Source: Rhodobacterales bacterium HKCCE3408 | GTDB lineage: Bacteria > Pseudomonadota > Alphaproteobacteria > Rhodobacterales > Rhodobacteraceae | Length of the DNA stretch: 64,000 nt | Direction: 5' to 3' | NCBI GenBank assembly: GCA_015689705.1 | Contig: WVSN01000001.1 | Location: forward strand, 372,001-436,000 | Shown here: positions 46,522 to 55,586 of the stretch, in pieces | Position numbering within the stretch: the first letter of the stretch is position 1 | Layout of the letters: each line of letters begins with the position of its first letter | Notes under the pieces: generated by a model | The model's database searches: none | Told to the model about the DNA's origin: nothing | Seen by the model: the letters and a program-made list of their open reading frames with translations, nothing else | Made by a program: the position numbers and the translations under genes

Positions 46522-48042
46522 ATGACCGCCACCGTCACCAATGCCGAGCTTCCCGAGGAAAATCCCGCGCCGGCCTCGGTCCGGCTGGTGCTCTCGGCGG
46601 CGGCGCTGACGCTGCTGTTCGCTTCTCTCGGCCAGACCATCGTGTCGCCCGCCCTGCCGACGATCGTCGCCGATCTTGGCGGGCTCGATCACATCACCTG
46701 GGCGATCACCGCCTATCTGCTGGCCTCGACCGTGGGCGCGCCGATTTCCGGCAAGCTCGGCGATCTCTACGGCCGGCGCATCGTCATGCTGGGCGCGATC
46801 GCGCTGTTCCTCGTCGGCGCCACGCTGTGCGGGCTGGCCGGAACGATGGGCATCCTGATCGCCGGCCGGGCGGTGCAGGGTCTGGCCGGCGGCGCGCTGA
46901 TCGTGATGTGCATGGCCGTCGTCGCCGACGTTCTGCCGGCGCGCGAGCGTGGCCGGGCGCAGGGCCTGCTTGGCGCCGCCTTCGGCGTGTCCACCGTGAT
47001 CGGCCCGCTTCTGGGCGGGTTCCTCGTCGAGGCGCTGAGCTGGCACTGGATCTTCTTCGTCAACCTGCCCGTGGGCCTCGTGGCCGCCGCGGTGCTGTGG
47101 CAGGCGCTGCCGGCTCCGATGGAATACGGCCGCAAGAGCATCGACTACGCGGGCGCGGTGCTGCTGGCGACGTTCCTCTCGGCCGCCGTCCTGCTGTCGA
47201 ACCTCGGCGGTACCGTGCTGCCCTGGACCAGCCCGGGCCTGATCGGCCTTGCCGGGATCGGGATCGCCGCGCTGGCGGGTTTCGCCATGGTCGAGCGCCG
47301 GGCGGTCGAGCCGCTGCTGCCGCCGGCGCTGTTCCGGCTGAACAGCTTTCTCGTCGTCAACTCGGTCGGCTTTCTCGTCGGCGTGGCGATGTTCGGCACG
47401 ATCACCTTCCTGCCGCTGTTTCTGCAGATCGCCAAGGGCGTGACGCCGACCGTCTCGGGCCTGTTCCTGCTGCCGATGATGGGCGGCCTGATCCTGACCT
47501 CGGCGCTGGCCGGGCAGATCATGTCGCGGACCGGGCGCTACAAGATGCTGCCGGTCTTCTCGACCGCGATCCTCGCGCTGGCGATGCTGGGGCTGGCGAC
47601 GGTCTCGGGCGAAAGCTCGCTCTGGCTGATCGGGACCTTCATGGTCGGGATCGGCGTCGGGCTCGGCCCGGTCTTCTCGGTCGGCGTGGCCGCGATCCAG
47701 AACGCGGTGCCGCTGTCGATGCTGGGCGTCGGCACGGCGAGTGCCAACATGTTCCGGCTGATCGGCGGCTCGATTGGCACGGCGCTGTTCGGCGCGCTGT
47801 TCTCGGCCGGGATGGCGCAGCGGCTGGGCGGCGTCCTGCCCGAAGGCGCGGGGCTGCGGTCACTCAGCCCGTCGCTCGTCGCCGGCCTGCCCGAGGATGT
47901 GCGCGCCACCGTCATCGCCGGCATCAGCGATGCGCTGCACCCGGTCTTCTTCATCGCCGCCGGCGGCGCGGCGCTCGCGTGCCTGATCTCGACCCGGCTG
48001 CGGGAAGACCCGCTGTCGACGACGCTGCCCGGCCGCGGCTAG
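46522..48042 (+). CDS. MFS drug exporter, DHA2/EmrB type (14 helices)
   Basis: The 506-residue membrane protein has about 14 hydrophobic segments and major facilitator motifs, including motif A GKLGDLYGRR after helix 2 and VIGPLLGGFLVE in the region of motif C. The family exports drugs or metabolites by proton antiport. ATG 46522 was chosen; the frame is open upstream to 46441 but that part covers the operator. Control by the divergent MarR gene is likely. Whether it exports the NRPS/PKS product is unknown, and it is 10 kb away. Confidence 0.9.
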   Translation: MTATVTNAELPEENPAPASVRLVLSAAALTLLFASLGQTIVSPALPTIVADLGGLDHITWAITAYLLASTVGAPISGKLGDLYGRRIVMLGAIALFLVGATLCGLAGTMGILIAGRAVQGLAGGALIVMCMAVVADVLPARERGRAQGLLGAAFGVSTVIGPLLGGFLVEALSWHWIFFVNLPVGLVAAAVLWQALPAPMEYGRKSIDYAGAVLLATFLSAAVLLSNLGGTVLPWTSPGLIGLAGIGIAALAGFAMVERRAVEPLLPPALFRLNSFLVVNSVGFLVGVAMFGTITFLPLFLQIAKGVTPTVSGLFLLPMMGGLILTSALAGQIMSRTGRYKMLPVFSTAILALAMLGLATVSGESSLWLIGTFMVGIGVGLGPVFSVGVAAIQNAVPLSMLGVGTASANMFRLIGGSIGTALFGALFSAGMAQRLGGVLPEGAGLRSLSPSLVAGLPEDVRATVIAGISDALHPVFFIAAGGAALACLISTRLREDPLSTTLPGRG

Positions 48043-48422
48043 CCGCCGATCAGGACGGCGCCGTCCGGTACCCGCACATCGCAGGAGCCCGCGGGCGGCT
48101 GATGCCCCGGCGGGCGGCCCGGGAACCAGACCCGGCACTGGCCCGGCCCGGGCAGATGCCCCGGCGGGACGCGCACGCCCGCTTCGCCCGGCGACATCGG
48201 ACGCGGCCCGGTCTCGAGCGGGGCCAGCGTCTCCACGATGGCGCCGGTCAGGATATCCAGCAGAAGCCGCGTGCCGTCCTCGTCCCGGATATAGAGCCGG
48301 TCCTCGGGCAGAGTGCGGCCGTAATCCCTGAGGAACCGGTCGGCGGAATAGGTGGTGATATCGGCCATCGCCGGCAGGGCGGTCAGGCCGGCCAGCGCGA
48401 TGGCGGCAGCGCGGAGGATCAT
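48039..48422 (-). CDS. Small secreted protein with a Pro/Gly-rich Cys motif
   Basis: The 127-residue protein has a signal peptide (MILRAAAIALAGLTALPAMA) and a C-terminal stretch rich in Pro and Gly with two Cys (CRVWFPGRPPGHQPP, then GSCDV). Similar PGxCRVWxPGRPPG motifs occur in small periplasmic proteins of proteobacteria; no function is known to me. The two Cys could form a disulfide. The stop overlaps that of the opposing MFS gene by 4 bp. Confidence 0.75.
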   Translation of the reverse strand: MILRAAAIALAGLTALPAMADITTYSADRFLRDYGRTLPEDRLYIRDEDGTRLLLDILTGAIVETLAPLETGPRPMSPGEAGVRVPPGHLPGPGQCRVWFPGRPPGHQPPAGSCDVRVPDGAVLIGG

Positions 48423-48538
48423 GCGGCGGCTCCCTTCGTCTGTTCCCTGCACCAGAGGTCGGGGCTTTGCCCGACGCATGCAAGCGCAGACGGGCCGCGT
48501 CGGCGAGGCTCCGCCGGCATCGGCCCGTCTTTGCTTTG

Positions 48539-48579
48539 CAAATAATCTCGGGGAGCGCGAGGGGCAGACAGCCCCTCGC
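48539..48579 (-). terminator. Hairpin repeat after the Tad-locus AAA ATPase, copy 2
   Basis: A 9-bp stem (48557-48565 with 48571-48579) with a 5-base loop lies 22 bp after the stop of the AAA ATPase gene. It is a second copy of the element at 42054-42091 and probably ends the Tad transcript. Confidence 0.5.
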
Positions 48580-48600
48580 CCTGCCGGAGACGACCGCCGC

Positions 48601-49920
48601 TCAGTGGACGATCTTCTCCTGCTTGACGTAGAGGTTCTCCCACGCGCGGTCGATCAGGTCGGGGCGCATCTGGTAGGGGATGCCCTCGAATTCGCAGATC
48701 GCCCGAAGCTGGTCGCACAGGAAGGGCGCGTGGTAGTTGGCGTAGACGTTGTCCACGGTCGGGTATTTCTTCTTCAGAAGATAGAGCAGCGCCTCTTCGT
48801 TCAGCGGCACCTTCTTCTTCTTGGCGACCATCGCGAAGATCTTCAGGAACTGGTCCTGGGTCGGGCCGTCGATCTTCACCTTGAAGAAGATCCGGCGCAG
48901 AGCGGCCTGGTCGAAGATGTCGTTGGGATGGAAGTTCGTGGAGAACACGACGAGCGTGTCGAACGGCACCTCGAACTTCTCGCCCGATTGCAGGGCGAGG
49001 ATGTCATAGCCGACCTCGAGCGGAACGATCCAGCGGTTGATGAGCGCCTGCGGCGGCTCTTCCTGGCGGCCAAGGTCGTCGACGATGAACACGCCGCCGG
49101 TCGACTTGAGCTGGAGCGAAGCCTGGTAGGTGCGCGAGACCGAATTGTATTTCAGGTCCAGCATGTTGAGCATCAGTTCACCACCCGTCATCACGGTCGG
49201 CCGCTTGCAGAGCAGGTAGCGCGTGTCGTGCTTGGTGGTGGCCCGGCGCAGGGCCGATCCGGTTTCGCCCGAGTGTTCGATCGGCGTGTGCACGATCGGG
49301 TCGTACATGGTGATGACCTGGCCGGAATAGGCGATGGCGTGCGGGATGTAGATGGTGTCGCCCATCGCCGCGCGGATGCCTTCGGCGATCGAGGACTTAC
49401 CGTTGCCCGGCGGGCCGTACATCAGCACCGACTTGCCCGAACCCACGGCGGGGCCGAGCTGGTCGATCAGGTCGTCGGGGATGATCAGGTGGCCCATGGA
49501 GCCGACGAGCATGTCGCGGGTCAGGCGGATGTCGCGGATCGACTGGCGCTTGACCTGCACCTTGTACATTTCGAGCGGCACCGGCATCGGGCCGTAATAT
49601 TCGGACTGCGAGAGGGCATCGAGCGCGCGGGCCTTGCCGCTGTCGGTCAGCTGGAAGCCCATCTCGCCGCCGGAATTGGCGTGCAGCGTGCCGGTGGCCT
49701 GAAGCAGGTTCATGTCGCGCAGCTGGTCGATCAGCATCGTCACCAGCGTCGAGGGCAGGCAGACGGCGGCCGAGATCTCGGTCACGGTCTCGACCGACTT
49801 CCGGAACAGCGTCTTCAGCATGATGTCGCGCATCATCACCGGCTGCAGCCCGGTATCTTCCAGCTTGCGGAGCGCCGGCGGCGCGTTCGATGCAGTGGCT
49901 TCGGTGTTCTGGATATTCAT
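48601..49920 (-). CDS. AAA ATPase at the end of the Tad locus
   Basis: The 439-residue protein has an N-terminal winged-helix-like region (about 28-100) and an AAA ATPase core with Walker A GPPGNGKS at 169-176, Walker B VFIVDDLG near 275 and a sensor STNF. It has no membrane segment. It is not one of the standard Tad secretion ATPases. Its position, 33 bp after cpaA and last in the locus, suggests a role in pilus regulation or assembly (inference). It looks complete. Confidence 0.82.
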   Translation of the reverse strand: MNIQNTEATASNAPPALRKLEDTGLQPVMMRDIMLKTLFRKSVETVTEISAAVCLPSTLVTMLIDQLRDMNLLQATGTLHANSGGEMGFQLTDSGKARALDALSQSEYYGPMPVPLEMYKVQVKRQSIRDIRLTRDMLVGSMGHLIIPDDLIDQLGPAVGSGKSVLMYGPPGNGKSSIAEGIRAAMGDTIYIPHAIAYSGQVITMYDPIVHTPIEHSGETGSALRRATTKHDTRYLLCKRPTVMTGGELMLNMLDLKYNSVSRTYQASLQLKSTGGVFIVDDLGRQEEPPQALINRWIVPLEVGYDILALQSGEKFEVPFDTLVVFSTNFHPNDIFDQAALRRIFFKVKIDGPTQDQFLKIFAMVAKKKKVPLNEEALLYLLKKKYPTVDNVYANYHAPFLCDQLRAICEFEGIPYQMRPDLIDRAWENLYVKQEKIVH

Positions 49921-49953
49921 GTCACGGGTCCGGTTGCAGCAGAATGCGGGGGA

Positions 49954-50460
49954 TCAGGCGGTCGTGATGCCAAACACGAGGTAGAGGACGAGCGCCGAGG
50001 CGAGCGATACGCCCCAGGGAAACTGCTTCTGGTCCTCCCAGGACACCCAGTCGGGCGTGGCGTTCACGATCACCGGCACGCGGCGGGCGATGCGGTGCAG
50101 CAGGAGCCCGCCGATCGAGGTGAAGGAGAGCAAGAGCAGGAAGACCGAACAGTCGGCCAGCGCCACGAAGGGCGCGGCGGCCGCGGCGAACTTGCTGTCG
50201 CCCGCGCCGACGCCGACCGTGGAGGTGGCGACGAAGCCGATGGCCAGCACGACGCCGAAATGGGCGAACCGCCAGAGATAGTCGGTGAAGGGCAGCGCGA
50301 AGGGGCCGAGCACGACGAAGCCGGCCAGGAGCGCCAGCACCGCGACGTTGCGGATCAGCATGTCCTTGAGGTCGGTATAGACGACCCACAGGCAGACGGG
50401 CAGGACCAGCGGCAGGAAGATCCAGGCTTCGGATGCCGAAATGGACAGGGAGACGTTCAT
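49954..50460 (-). CDS. cpaA: CpaA/TadV prepilin peptidase
   Basis: The 168-residue membrane protein is an A24 aspartic protease with the two catalytic regions YTDLKDM (D30) and GAGDSK (D88), and about five helices. It cleaves the leader peptides of the Flp pilins encoded at the other end of the locus. It lacks the N-methyltransferase domain of PilD, as expected for TadV. ATG 50460 was chosen; upstream codons do not match the family. Confidence 0.9.
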   Translation of the reverse strand: MNVSLSISASEAWIFLPLVLPVCLWVVYTDLKDMLIRNVAVLALLAGFVVLGPFALPFTDYLWRFAHFGVVLAIGFVATSTVGVGAGDSKFAAAAAPFVALADCSVFLLLLSFTSIGGLLLHRIARRVPVIVNATPDWVSWEDQKQFPWGVSLASALVLYLVFGITTA

Positions 50461-50597
50461 CGTGTTGCCAGAGCCCCGGTTTGGAAACGATCTGGCGTCA
50501 CCCTGCCGATTGAATCGGGCTGAATGAGGGCAGGATTTGGATCGTTTCGGAGCGATCAGGTCGCGGCGGCGCCGCACGGGCGCGGCCGGATAGGGAA

Positions 50598-50626
50598 AGG
50601 GGCGCATGGCTGTTGTCTGCGCCCCT
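50598..50626 (-). terminator. Hairpin after the first TPR lipoprotein gene
   Basis: A 9-bp stem (50598-50606 with 50618-50626) follows the stop at 50658 on the - strand and is followed by TTTCCC. It separates cpaA and the ATPase gene from the genes upstream. Confidence 0.45.
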
Positions 50627-50657
50627 GATTTTCAACGGTTTTTCGCAGTCCCTGGCG

Positions 50658-51509
50658 TCAGTTCACCACGTCGGCGTCAAGCGCGCGGAGCGCACGGACC
50701 GCGGCTTCGAAATGCTGCGGATGGGTGTCGATCGCCTCGGCCAGGAGGCCACGGCCGACGTCCACGTCGCCGCGCCGGATGGCGGCGAGGGCGGCGGTGT
50801 GCAGAAGCTCGGCCCGCTCGACCTGGGTCATCGGCACCAGCGGCAGGTTGTAGTTGCCCCGGCTGGCGCGGGCGAGGACGAGGTTGTTCTTGGCGGTGAA
50901 GAGATCGGGATTGTAGGTAATCGCCTCGGTGAAGAGCCGCTCGGCCCCTTCGAAATCGCCGCGGGTCAGCTTGGAGAAGCCCCAGTTGTTCAGGATGCCC
51001 GCCGGCGTCGTCGTCAGCCCGAGCGCGATCTCGTAGAAGCTGTCGGCGCGGGTCCATTCCTCGTTCGCGTCGGCGACCATCGCTTCGTAGCGGTAGCGGT
51101 CGAAGGTCTCGACCGTGGGCGGCACGCTGTCGAGCATGACCTCGGCCTCGTCCCACTGGCTGTCGCGGATGAGCGCGCCGGCATGGTCGATCCGGTCCTG
51201 GTCGGTGGCTTCGGGATTGCTGGTCACCCGTTCCCAGGCGATCACGGCCTCGGTGGCGCGCCCGGCGCGCACGAGGCTGGCGGCGAGGCCGCGCTGAAGA
51301 TCGATCCGGTCGGGCTGTTCGGCCGTGGCACGCTGGAAGTACGCCACCGCCTCGTTCGGGTCGGCGACCGTCAGCATGATGTCATTCATGTTGGTTTCGT
51401 CGACCACGTTGATGTTCCGCATCGCGCGGTCGACATCGGATTGCTGGTCACACCCTGCCAGAGCGGCGGCCGCGCCCACGAGAAACGTGATCCGGATACC
51501 CAGAGTCAT
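50658..51509 (-). CDS. TadD-like TPR lipoprotein A
   Basis: The 283-residue protein has a lipobox ALAGC (Cys20) and several tetratricopeptide repeats (for example PNEAVAYFQRATAEQPD and GDFEGAERLFTEAITYNPD). TadD is the TPR lipoprotein of the Tad system and acts like a pilotin for the secretin. This and the next gene are both candidates. They are 28 bp apart and follow tadC. Confidence 0.82.
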   Translation of the reverse strand: MTLGIRITFLVGAAAALAGCDQQSDVDRAMRNINVVDETNMNDIMLTVADPNEAVAYFQRATAEQPDRIDLQRGLAASLVRAGRATEAVIAWERVTSNPEATDQDRIDHAGALIRDSQWDEAEVMLDSVPPTVETFDRYRYEAMVADANEEWTRADSFYEIALGLTTTPAGILNNWGFSKLTRGDFEGAERLFTEAITYNPDLFTAKNNLVLARASRGNYNLPLVPMTQVERAELLHTAALAAIRRGDVDVGRGLLAEAIDTHPQHFEAAVRALRALDADVVN

Positions 51510-51537
51510 TTGCCTGCCTCATTCTGCTCTCCGCCCT

Positions 51538-52119
51538 TCAGGGTATGGTTTCGTCGATGAGGAGCCAGCGGCCCCCGCCTCGGCGTTCAAGCCCGTAGCG
51601 GTTTTCATTTTCCGGCTCAGGATACACAAGATTTTCCATCCGCGCGATAGCCAAGCGCAGGTTTTCGCGGATGTCGTCAGATCGGCCACTGTCGAGCGCG
51701 AAGGCCCGCTGAAACACCTGCCGCGCCTCGCCGTAATTGCCCTGTTCCATGAGCACGACGCCGAGATTGTTCCACGCCACGGGCTCTTCGGGGACCTGTT
51801 CGACGGCGCCGCGCAGGAAGTCCTCGGCCTGGCCGAGCCGGCCGAGGGCGAGCGAGGCCGAGCCGAGCGCGATCAGGATGCGGGCGTCGGTGCCGCGCGT
51901 CGCGGCGGCGCGGTAATAGGCGCGGATGGCGAGATCGTATTCGCCGGCCTCCATCAGCCGGTCGCCGACGATCATCTGGTCGACCTCGTCGCGCAGGACC
52001 ACGGTGCCCGGCGGGGGTTCGACGCCCTCGAAGGCGGGATCGATACGGTCGCCCTGAAACGGAACGCAGGCGGCCACGAGGACCGCCAGCGCTGAATTCA
52101 CGATGTAGTGCCCTCGCAT
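51538..52119 (-). CDS. TadD-like TPR lipoprotein B
   Basis: The 193-residue protein has a lipobox VAAC (Cys18) and TPR units (AGEYDLAIRAYYRAAATRG, EPVAWNNLGVVLMEQGNYGEARQVFQRAFALD). It is the shorter of two adjacent TPR lipoproteins and equally a TadD candidate. It lies 19 bp after tadC. Confidence 0.82.
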   Translation of the reverse strand: MRGHYIVNSALAVLVAACVPFQGDRIDPAFEGVEPPPGTVVLRDEVDQMIVGDRLMEAGEYDLAIRAYYRAAATRGTDARILIALGSASLALGRLGQAEDFLRGAVEQVPEEPVAWNNLGVVLMEQGNYGEARQVFQRAFALDSGRSDDIRENLRLAIARMENLVYPEPENENRYGLERRGGGRWLLIDETIP

Positions 52120-52138
52120 GGGCGCCCCCGGGTTGCCC

Positions 52139-53128
52139 TCATCTGCCGGAGAGGTCGACCGCGATGCCGTAGACGGAAGGTCCGATCAGGATGATCAGGA
52201 GCGGCGGGACACAGAACATCATCGTTCCGAGCGTGAGCTTCGTGGGCAGCTTGTTGGCCTTTTCCTCGGCCCGCATCACCCGCTTGTCCCGCATCTCGCC
52301 GGCATAGACGCGCAGCGCTTCGGCCACCGATGTGCCGAACGTGGCGGACTGGATCAGCACCGTCACGAAGCTGTTGACGTCCTGAACGCCGACGCGCTCG
52401 CCGAAATCCCGGAGCACCTGGGTCTTTTCCTTACCGGCCTTCATCTCGTAGGCCACGAGCTCGAATTCCTCTGCAAGGGCAGGGTAAGCCGCGCGCATCT
52501 CCTTGGCCACCCGGATAATCGCCTGATCGAGCGATTGGCCGGCCTCGACGCAAACCAGCATCAGGTCGAGCGCGTCGGGGAAGCCCGAGGTGATTTCCTC
52601 CTCGCGCTTCTGGACGCGCTTGGTCACCCAGTATTTCGGCGCGAGATAGCCGATGGCGCCGGGCAGGAAGCCCTTCAGGAAGATTTCGAGCGGGCCTTCG
52701 AAGCCGGTCGCGAGCAGGATGCCGATGCCCGAGAGCAGGCCGGCGATGCCGAGCGCGAACTGCGCGAAGTGGAAGGTCTGGACGGCGCCCTTGGACTTGT
52801 AGCCCGCGCGCATCAGCTGGAGCCGGGCGGCGCCAAGCTCGTCCTGGTTCTGCGGCTCGAGGAACTGCGAGAACCGTTCCAGCCGCTGGTCGGCCTTGCT
52901 GCGGACGCGCAGCGCGCGCTGCTTGTCGACCGATCCCTGGGCGTCGCCCGACCGGGTGCGGTCGCGCAGACGCTCCATCGGGTCCTGCTTGCGGAACATG
53001 ATCGCCGGCAGGGCGACGAGGATCAGCAGAAGGCCGAGGATACCGACCGCGATGAGCGGGCCGAGATCGCCGAAGGTGGCCACGAGCCAGTCGTTCATGC
53101 CCGTGAGAATGTTCCGGATGGCTTCCAT
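52139..53128 (-). CDS. tadC: TadC, inner-membrane platform protein of the Tad pilus
   Basis: The 329-residue protein has a GspF-type cytoplasmic domain (FPDALDLMLVCVEAGQSLDQA) between membrane helices, typical of the type II secretion F superfamily. With TadB it forms the inner-membrane platform on which CpaF works. It lies 12 bp after tadB. Confidence 0.93.
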   Translation of the reverse strand: MEAIRNILTGMNDWLVATFGDLGPLIAVGILGLLLILVALPAIMFRKQDPMERLRDRTRSGDAQGSVDKQRALRVRSKADQRLERFSQFLEPQNQDELGAARLQLMRAGYKSKGAVQTFHFAQFALGIAGLLSGIGILLATGFEGPLEIFLKGFLPGAIGYLAPKYWVTKRVQKREEEITSGFPDALDLMLVCVEAGQSLDQAIIRVAKEMRAAYPALAEEFELVAYEMKAGKEKTQVLRDFGERVGVQDVNSFVTVLIQSATFGTSVAEALRVYAGEMRDKRVMRAEEKANKLPTKLTLGTMMFCVPPLLIILIGPSVYGIAVDLSGR

Positions 53129-53140
53129 CTCTGCCGCTCC

Positions 53141-54109
53141 TCAGACCTTGATGTTCACGAGAATGCGCATGAACACGAAGTTCATGAACAGCATCACGCC
53201 GACGACCGCGCAGGCCGGGATGAAGTACTGGGTGCCGACCACCTCGGAGTAATAGTCGGGCTGCATCACGTTGATGCCGACGAGGCAGAGCAGCGGGAAG
53301 GCGGACAGGAAGTTGCCCGACCACTTGGCCTCGGCCGTGATCGCCTTGACCCGGCGGAACAGCCGGAAGCGCGCCCGGATCACGTTCGACAGACCCTGCA
53401 GGATCTCGGCCAGGTTACCGCCCGAGGTCTGCTGGATGCCGACCGCGACGGCGAGGAAGCGCATGTCCTGCATGTCGAGCCGGTCGGCCATGGCGCCGAT
53501 CGATTCCGCGACGTCGCGGCCATAGGCGGCCTCGTCCGCGATGACGCCAAGCTCGGAGCCGAGCGGGTCGGCGACTTCCTTGGCGACGGTGTTGATGGCG
53601 GTGACGAAGGGGTGGCCGACGCGGAGCGAGCGGACCATCAGTTCAACCGCGTCCGGCAGCTGCTCCTCGATCAGCGCGATGCGCTTCTTGGCCTTGGAGG
53701 CGACCCAGTAGTAGACGCCGCCGACGCCCATCACGACCGACAGAAGCGCGCGCAGCGGGAAGGCGGCGGCGGTCAGGAAGGTCATCACGATGAAGGCGAC
53801 GAAGCCGACGGCGACCATGACGTACATGAGCTGCTGCGGCGTGAACGCGATATTCGCCTTCTGCGCCTTGTCGGCGATCAGCGAGTATAGCGGCACGGAC
53901 CGCGATTTCATGTGCTGGTCCATCTCCTTCCGGAGCTTTGCCAGCACGTCCTCGCGCGAGGAGCCCTTTTCCAGCATCGACAGGCGGCGGTTGACCCGCG
54001 CGTTCATCGACACCGATTTTCCGAAGACCATCAGGTAGATGCCGTTCACCAGCATCACCACGCCGACGAAGATCCCGATATAGATCAGCGGCTCGATTGA
54101 GATCGTCAT
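53141..54109 (-). CDS. tadB: TadB, inner-membrane platform protein of the Tad pilus
   Basis: The 322-residue GspF-superfamily protein has one N-terminal helix, a cytoplasmic domain (LPDAVELMVRSLRVGHPFVTAI, then LAVAVGIQQTSGGNLAEILQGLSNVIR) and C-terminal helices. It pairs with TadC. It starts 6 bp after cpaF. Confidence 0.94.
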   Translation of the reverse strand: MTISIEPLIYIGIFVGVVMLVNGIYLMVFGKSVSMNARVNRRLSMLEKGSSREDVLAKLRKEMDQHMKSRSVPLYSLIADKAQKANIAFTPQQLMYVMVAVGFVAFIVMTFLTAAAFPLRALLSVVMGVGGVYYWVASKAKKRIALIEEQLPDAVELMVRSLRVGHPFVTAINTVAKEVADPLGSELGVIADEAAYGRDVAESIGAMADRLDMQDMRFLAVAVGIQQTSGGNLAEILQGLSNVIRARFRLFRRVKAITAEAKWSGNFLSAFPLLCLVGINVMQPDYYSEVVGTQYFIPACAVVGVMLFMNFVFMRILVNIKV

Positions 54110-54115
54110 GGTCGA

Positions 54116-55573
54116 TTACTCCGCTGCAACAGGATCGTAGATGGACATGGGCAGGTCGTAGCCCCACTGCTTGAAGCGCTGGCTGTAGTGCGAGCGCACG
54201 CCGCAGGCGGTGAAGCGGCCGATGATCGTGCCGTCGGGCTTCAGCCCGAGGCGCTGGTAGCGGAACACTTCCTGCATCGAGATGACTTCGCCCTCCATGC
54301 CCGTCACCTCGGTGATCGAGACCATGCGGCGCGAGCCGTCCTGAAGGCGCGAGGCCTGCACGATGAGGTTCACGGCCGAGGCGATCTGGGCACGGACGGC
54401 CTTGATCGGCATTTCGATACCGGCCATGGCGACCATGTTTTCCAGACGCGAGCAGGCGTCGCGGGCGGAGTTGGCGTGGATCGTGGTCATCGAACCGTCG
54501 TGGCCCGTGTTCATGGCCTGGAGCATGTCGATGACTTCCTCGCCGCGCGTCTCGCCGACGATGATGCGGTCGGGACGCATCCGCAGAGCGTTCCGCAGAC
54601 AGTCGCGCTGGGTGACCGCGCCCTTGCCTTCGACGTTGGGCGGGCGGCTTTCCATCCGGCCCACATGGACCTGCTGAAGCTGAAGTTCCGCCGTGTCCTC
54701 GATGGTGAGGATGCGTTCCTTGTTGTCGATGAAGGACGACAGCGCGTTGAGCGTGGTAGTCTTACCCGAACCGGTACCGCCCGAGACGATGACGTTCAGG
54801 CGGCAGGCGCAGGCAGCCTGGAGATAGGCGGCCATTTCCTCGGAGAAGGCGCCGAAGCGGACGAGGTCGTCGACGCTGAGCTTTTCCTTCTTGAACTTAC
54901 GAATGGAGACCAGCGAGCCGTCGACGGCGATGGGCGGGACCATCGCGTTGAAACGGCTGCCGTCCTTCAGACGGGCGTCGACATAGGGCGTGGATTCGTC
55001 CACGCGCCGGCCAACGGCCGACACGATCTTGTCGATGATCCGCAGGAGGTGGCGTTCATCCTTGAACCGGATGTCGGTCAGTTCCAGGCGGCCGGCCCGT
55101 TCCACGAAGACCCGGTTGGGGCCGTTGACGAGAATATCGTTGACCGTGTCGTCCTTCAGAAGGGTCTCGAGCGGGCCGAGGCCCGTCACTTCGTCGAACA
55201 GTTCGGACTGGAGCTGCTGGCGATCGTCCCGGTTGAGGACGATGTTCATCTCGCCCAGTTCTTCGTTCGTGATCGCGTTGATCTCGGCCCGGAGCTCGCT
55301 TTCCTTCGCGCCTTCCAGCGCCGAAAGGTTCAGGTTTTCGAGCAGACGGTGGTGCATCTCCGTCTTGATCTCGTCGAGCTTCTGGCGCCGCTTGGCTTCC
55401 TTGTCGGATGCCTGCGCCTCGGCCGGCGTCCGCGCCGGCGTGGCCGGTCCGCTCTTGCGGATGATCTTGGGCGTTTCGGCCACTGGTGCGGTGGTTTCGG
55501 GGACCAGTTCGACCGGTTCGGGGGCACCGCCGACCGGTTTAGGCTGAGACGGTTTCTTGTACTTGGAGAACAT
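54116..55573 (-). CDS. cpaF: CpaF/TadA, Tad pilus secretion ATPase
   Basis: The 485-residue ATPase has a variable N-terminal segment, then Walker A GGTGSGKT at 265-272, an Asp box ([13 protein letters not shown] as Walker B region), and the His motif [12 protein letters not shown]. It powers pilus assembly (and in Caulobacter retraction too) from the cytoplasmic face. The spacing to cpaE is 13 bp and to tadB 6 bp, which indicates one transcript. Confidence 0.97.
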   Translation of the reverse strand: MFSKYKKPSQPKPVGGAPEPVELVPETTAPVAETPKIIRKSGPATPARTPAEAQASDKEAKRRQKLDEIKTEMHHRLLENLNLSALEGAKESELRAEINAITNEELGEMNIVLNRDDRQQLQSELFDEVTGLGPLETLLKDDTVNDILVNGPNRVFVERAGRLELTDIRFKDERHLLRIIDKIVSAVGRRVDESTPYVDARLKDGSRFNAMVPPIAVDGSLVSIRKFKKEKLSVDDLVRFGAFSEEMAAYLQAACACRLNVIVSGGTGSGKTTTLNALSSFIDNKERILTIEDTAELQLQQVHVGRMESRPPNVEGKGAVTQRDCLRNALRMRPDRIIVGETRGEEVIDMLQAMNTGHDGSMTTIHANSARDACSRLENMVAMAGIEMPIKAVRAQIASAVNLIVQASRLQDGSRRMVSITEVTGMEGEVISMQEVFRYQRLGLKPDGTIIGRFTACGVRSHYSQRFKQWGYDLPMSIYDPVAAE

Positions 55574-55586
55574 CAGTCAGCTTCCC

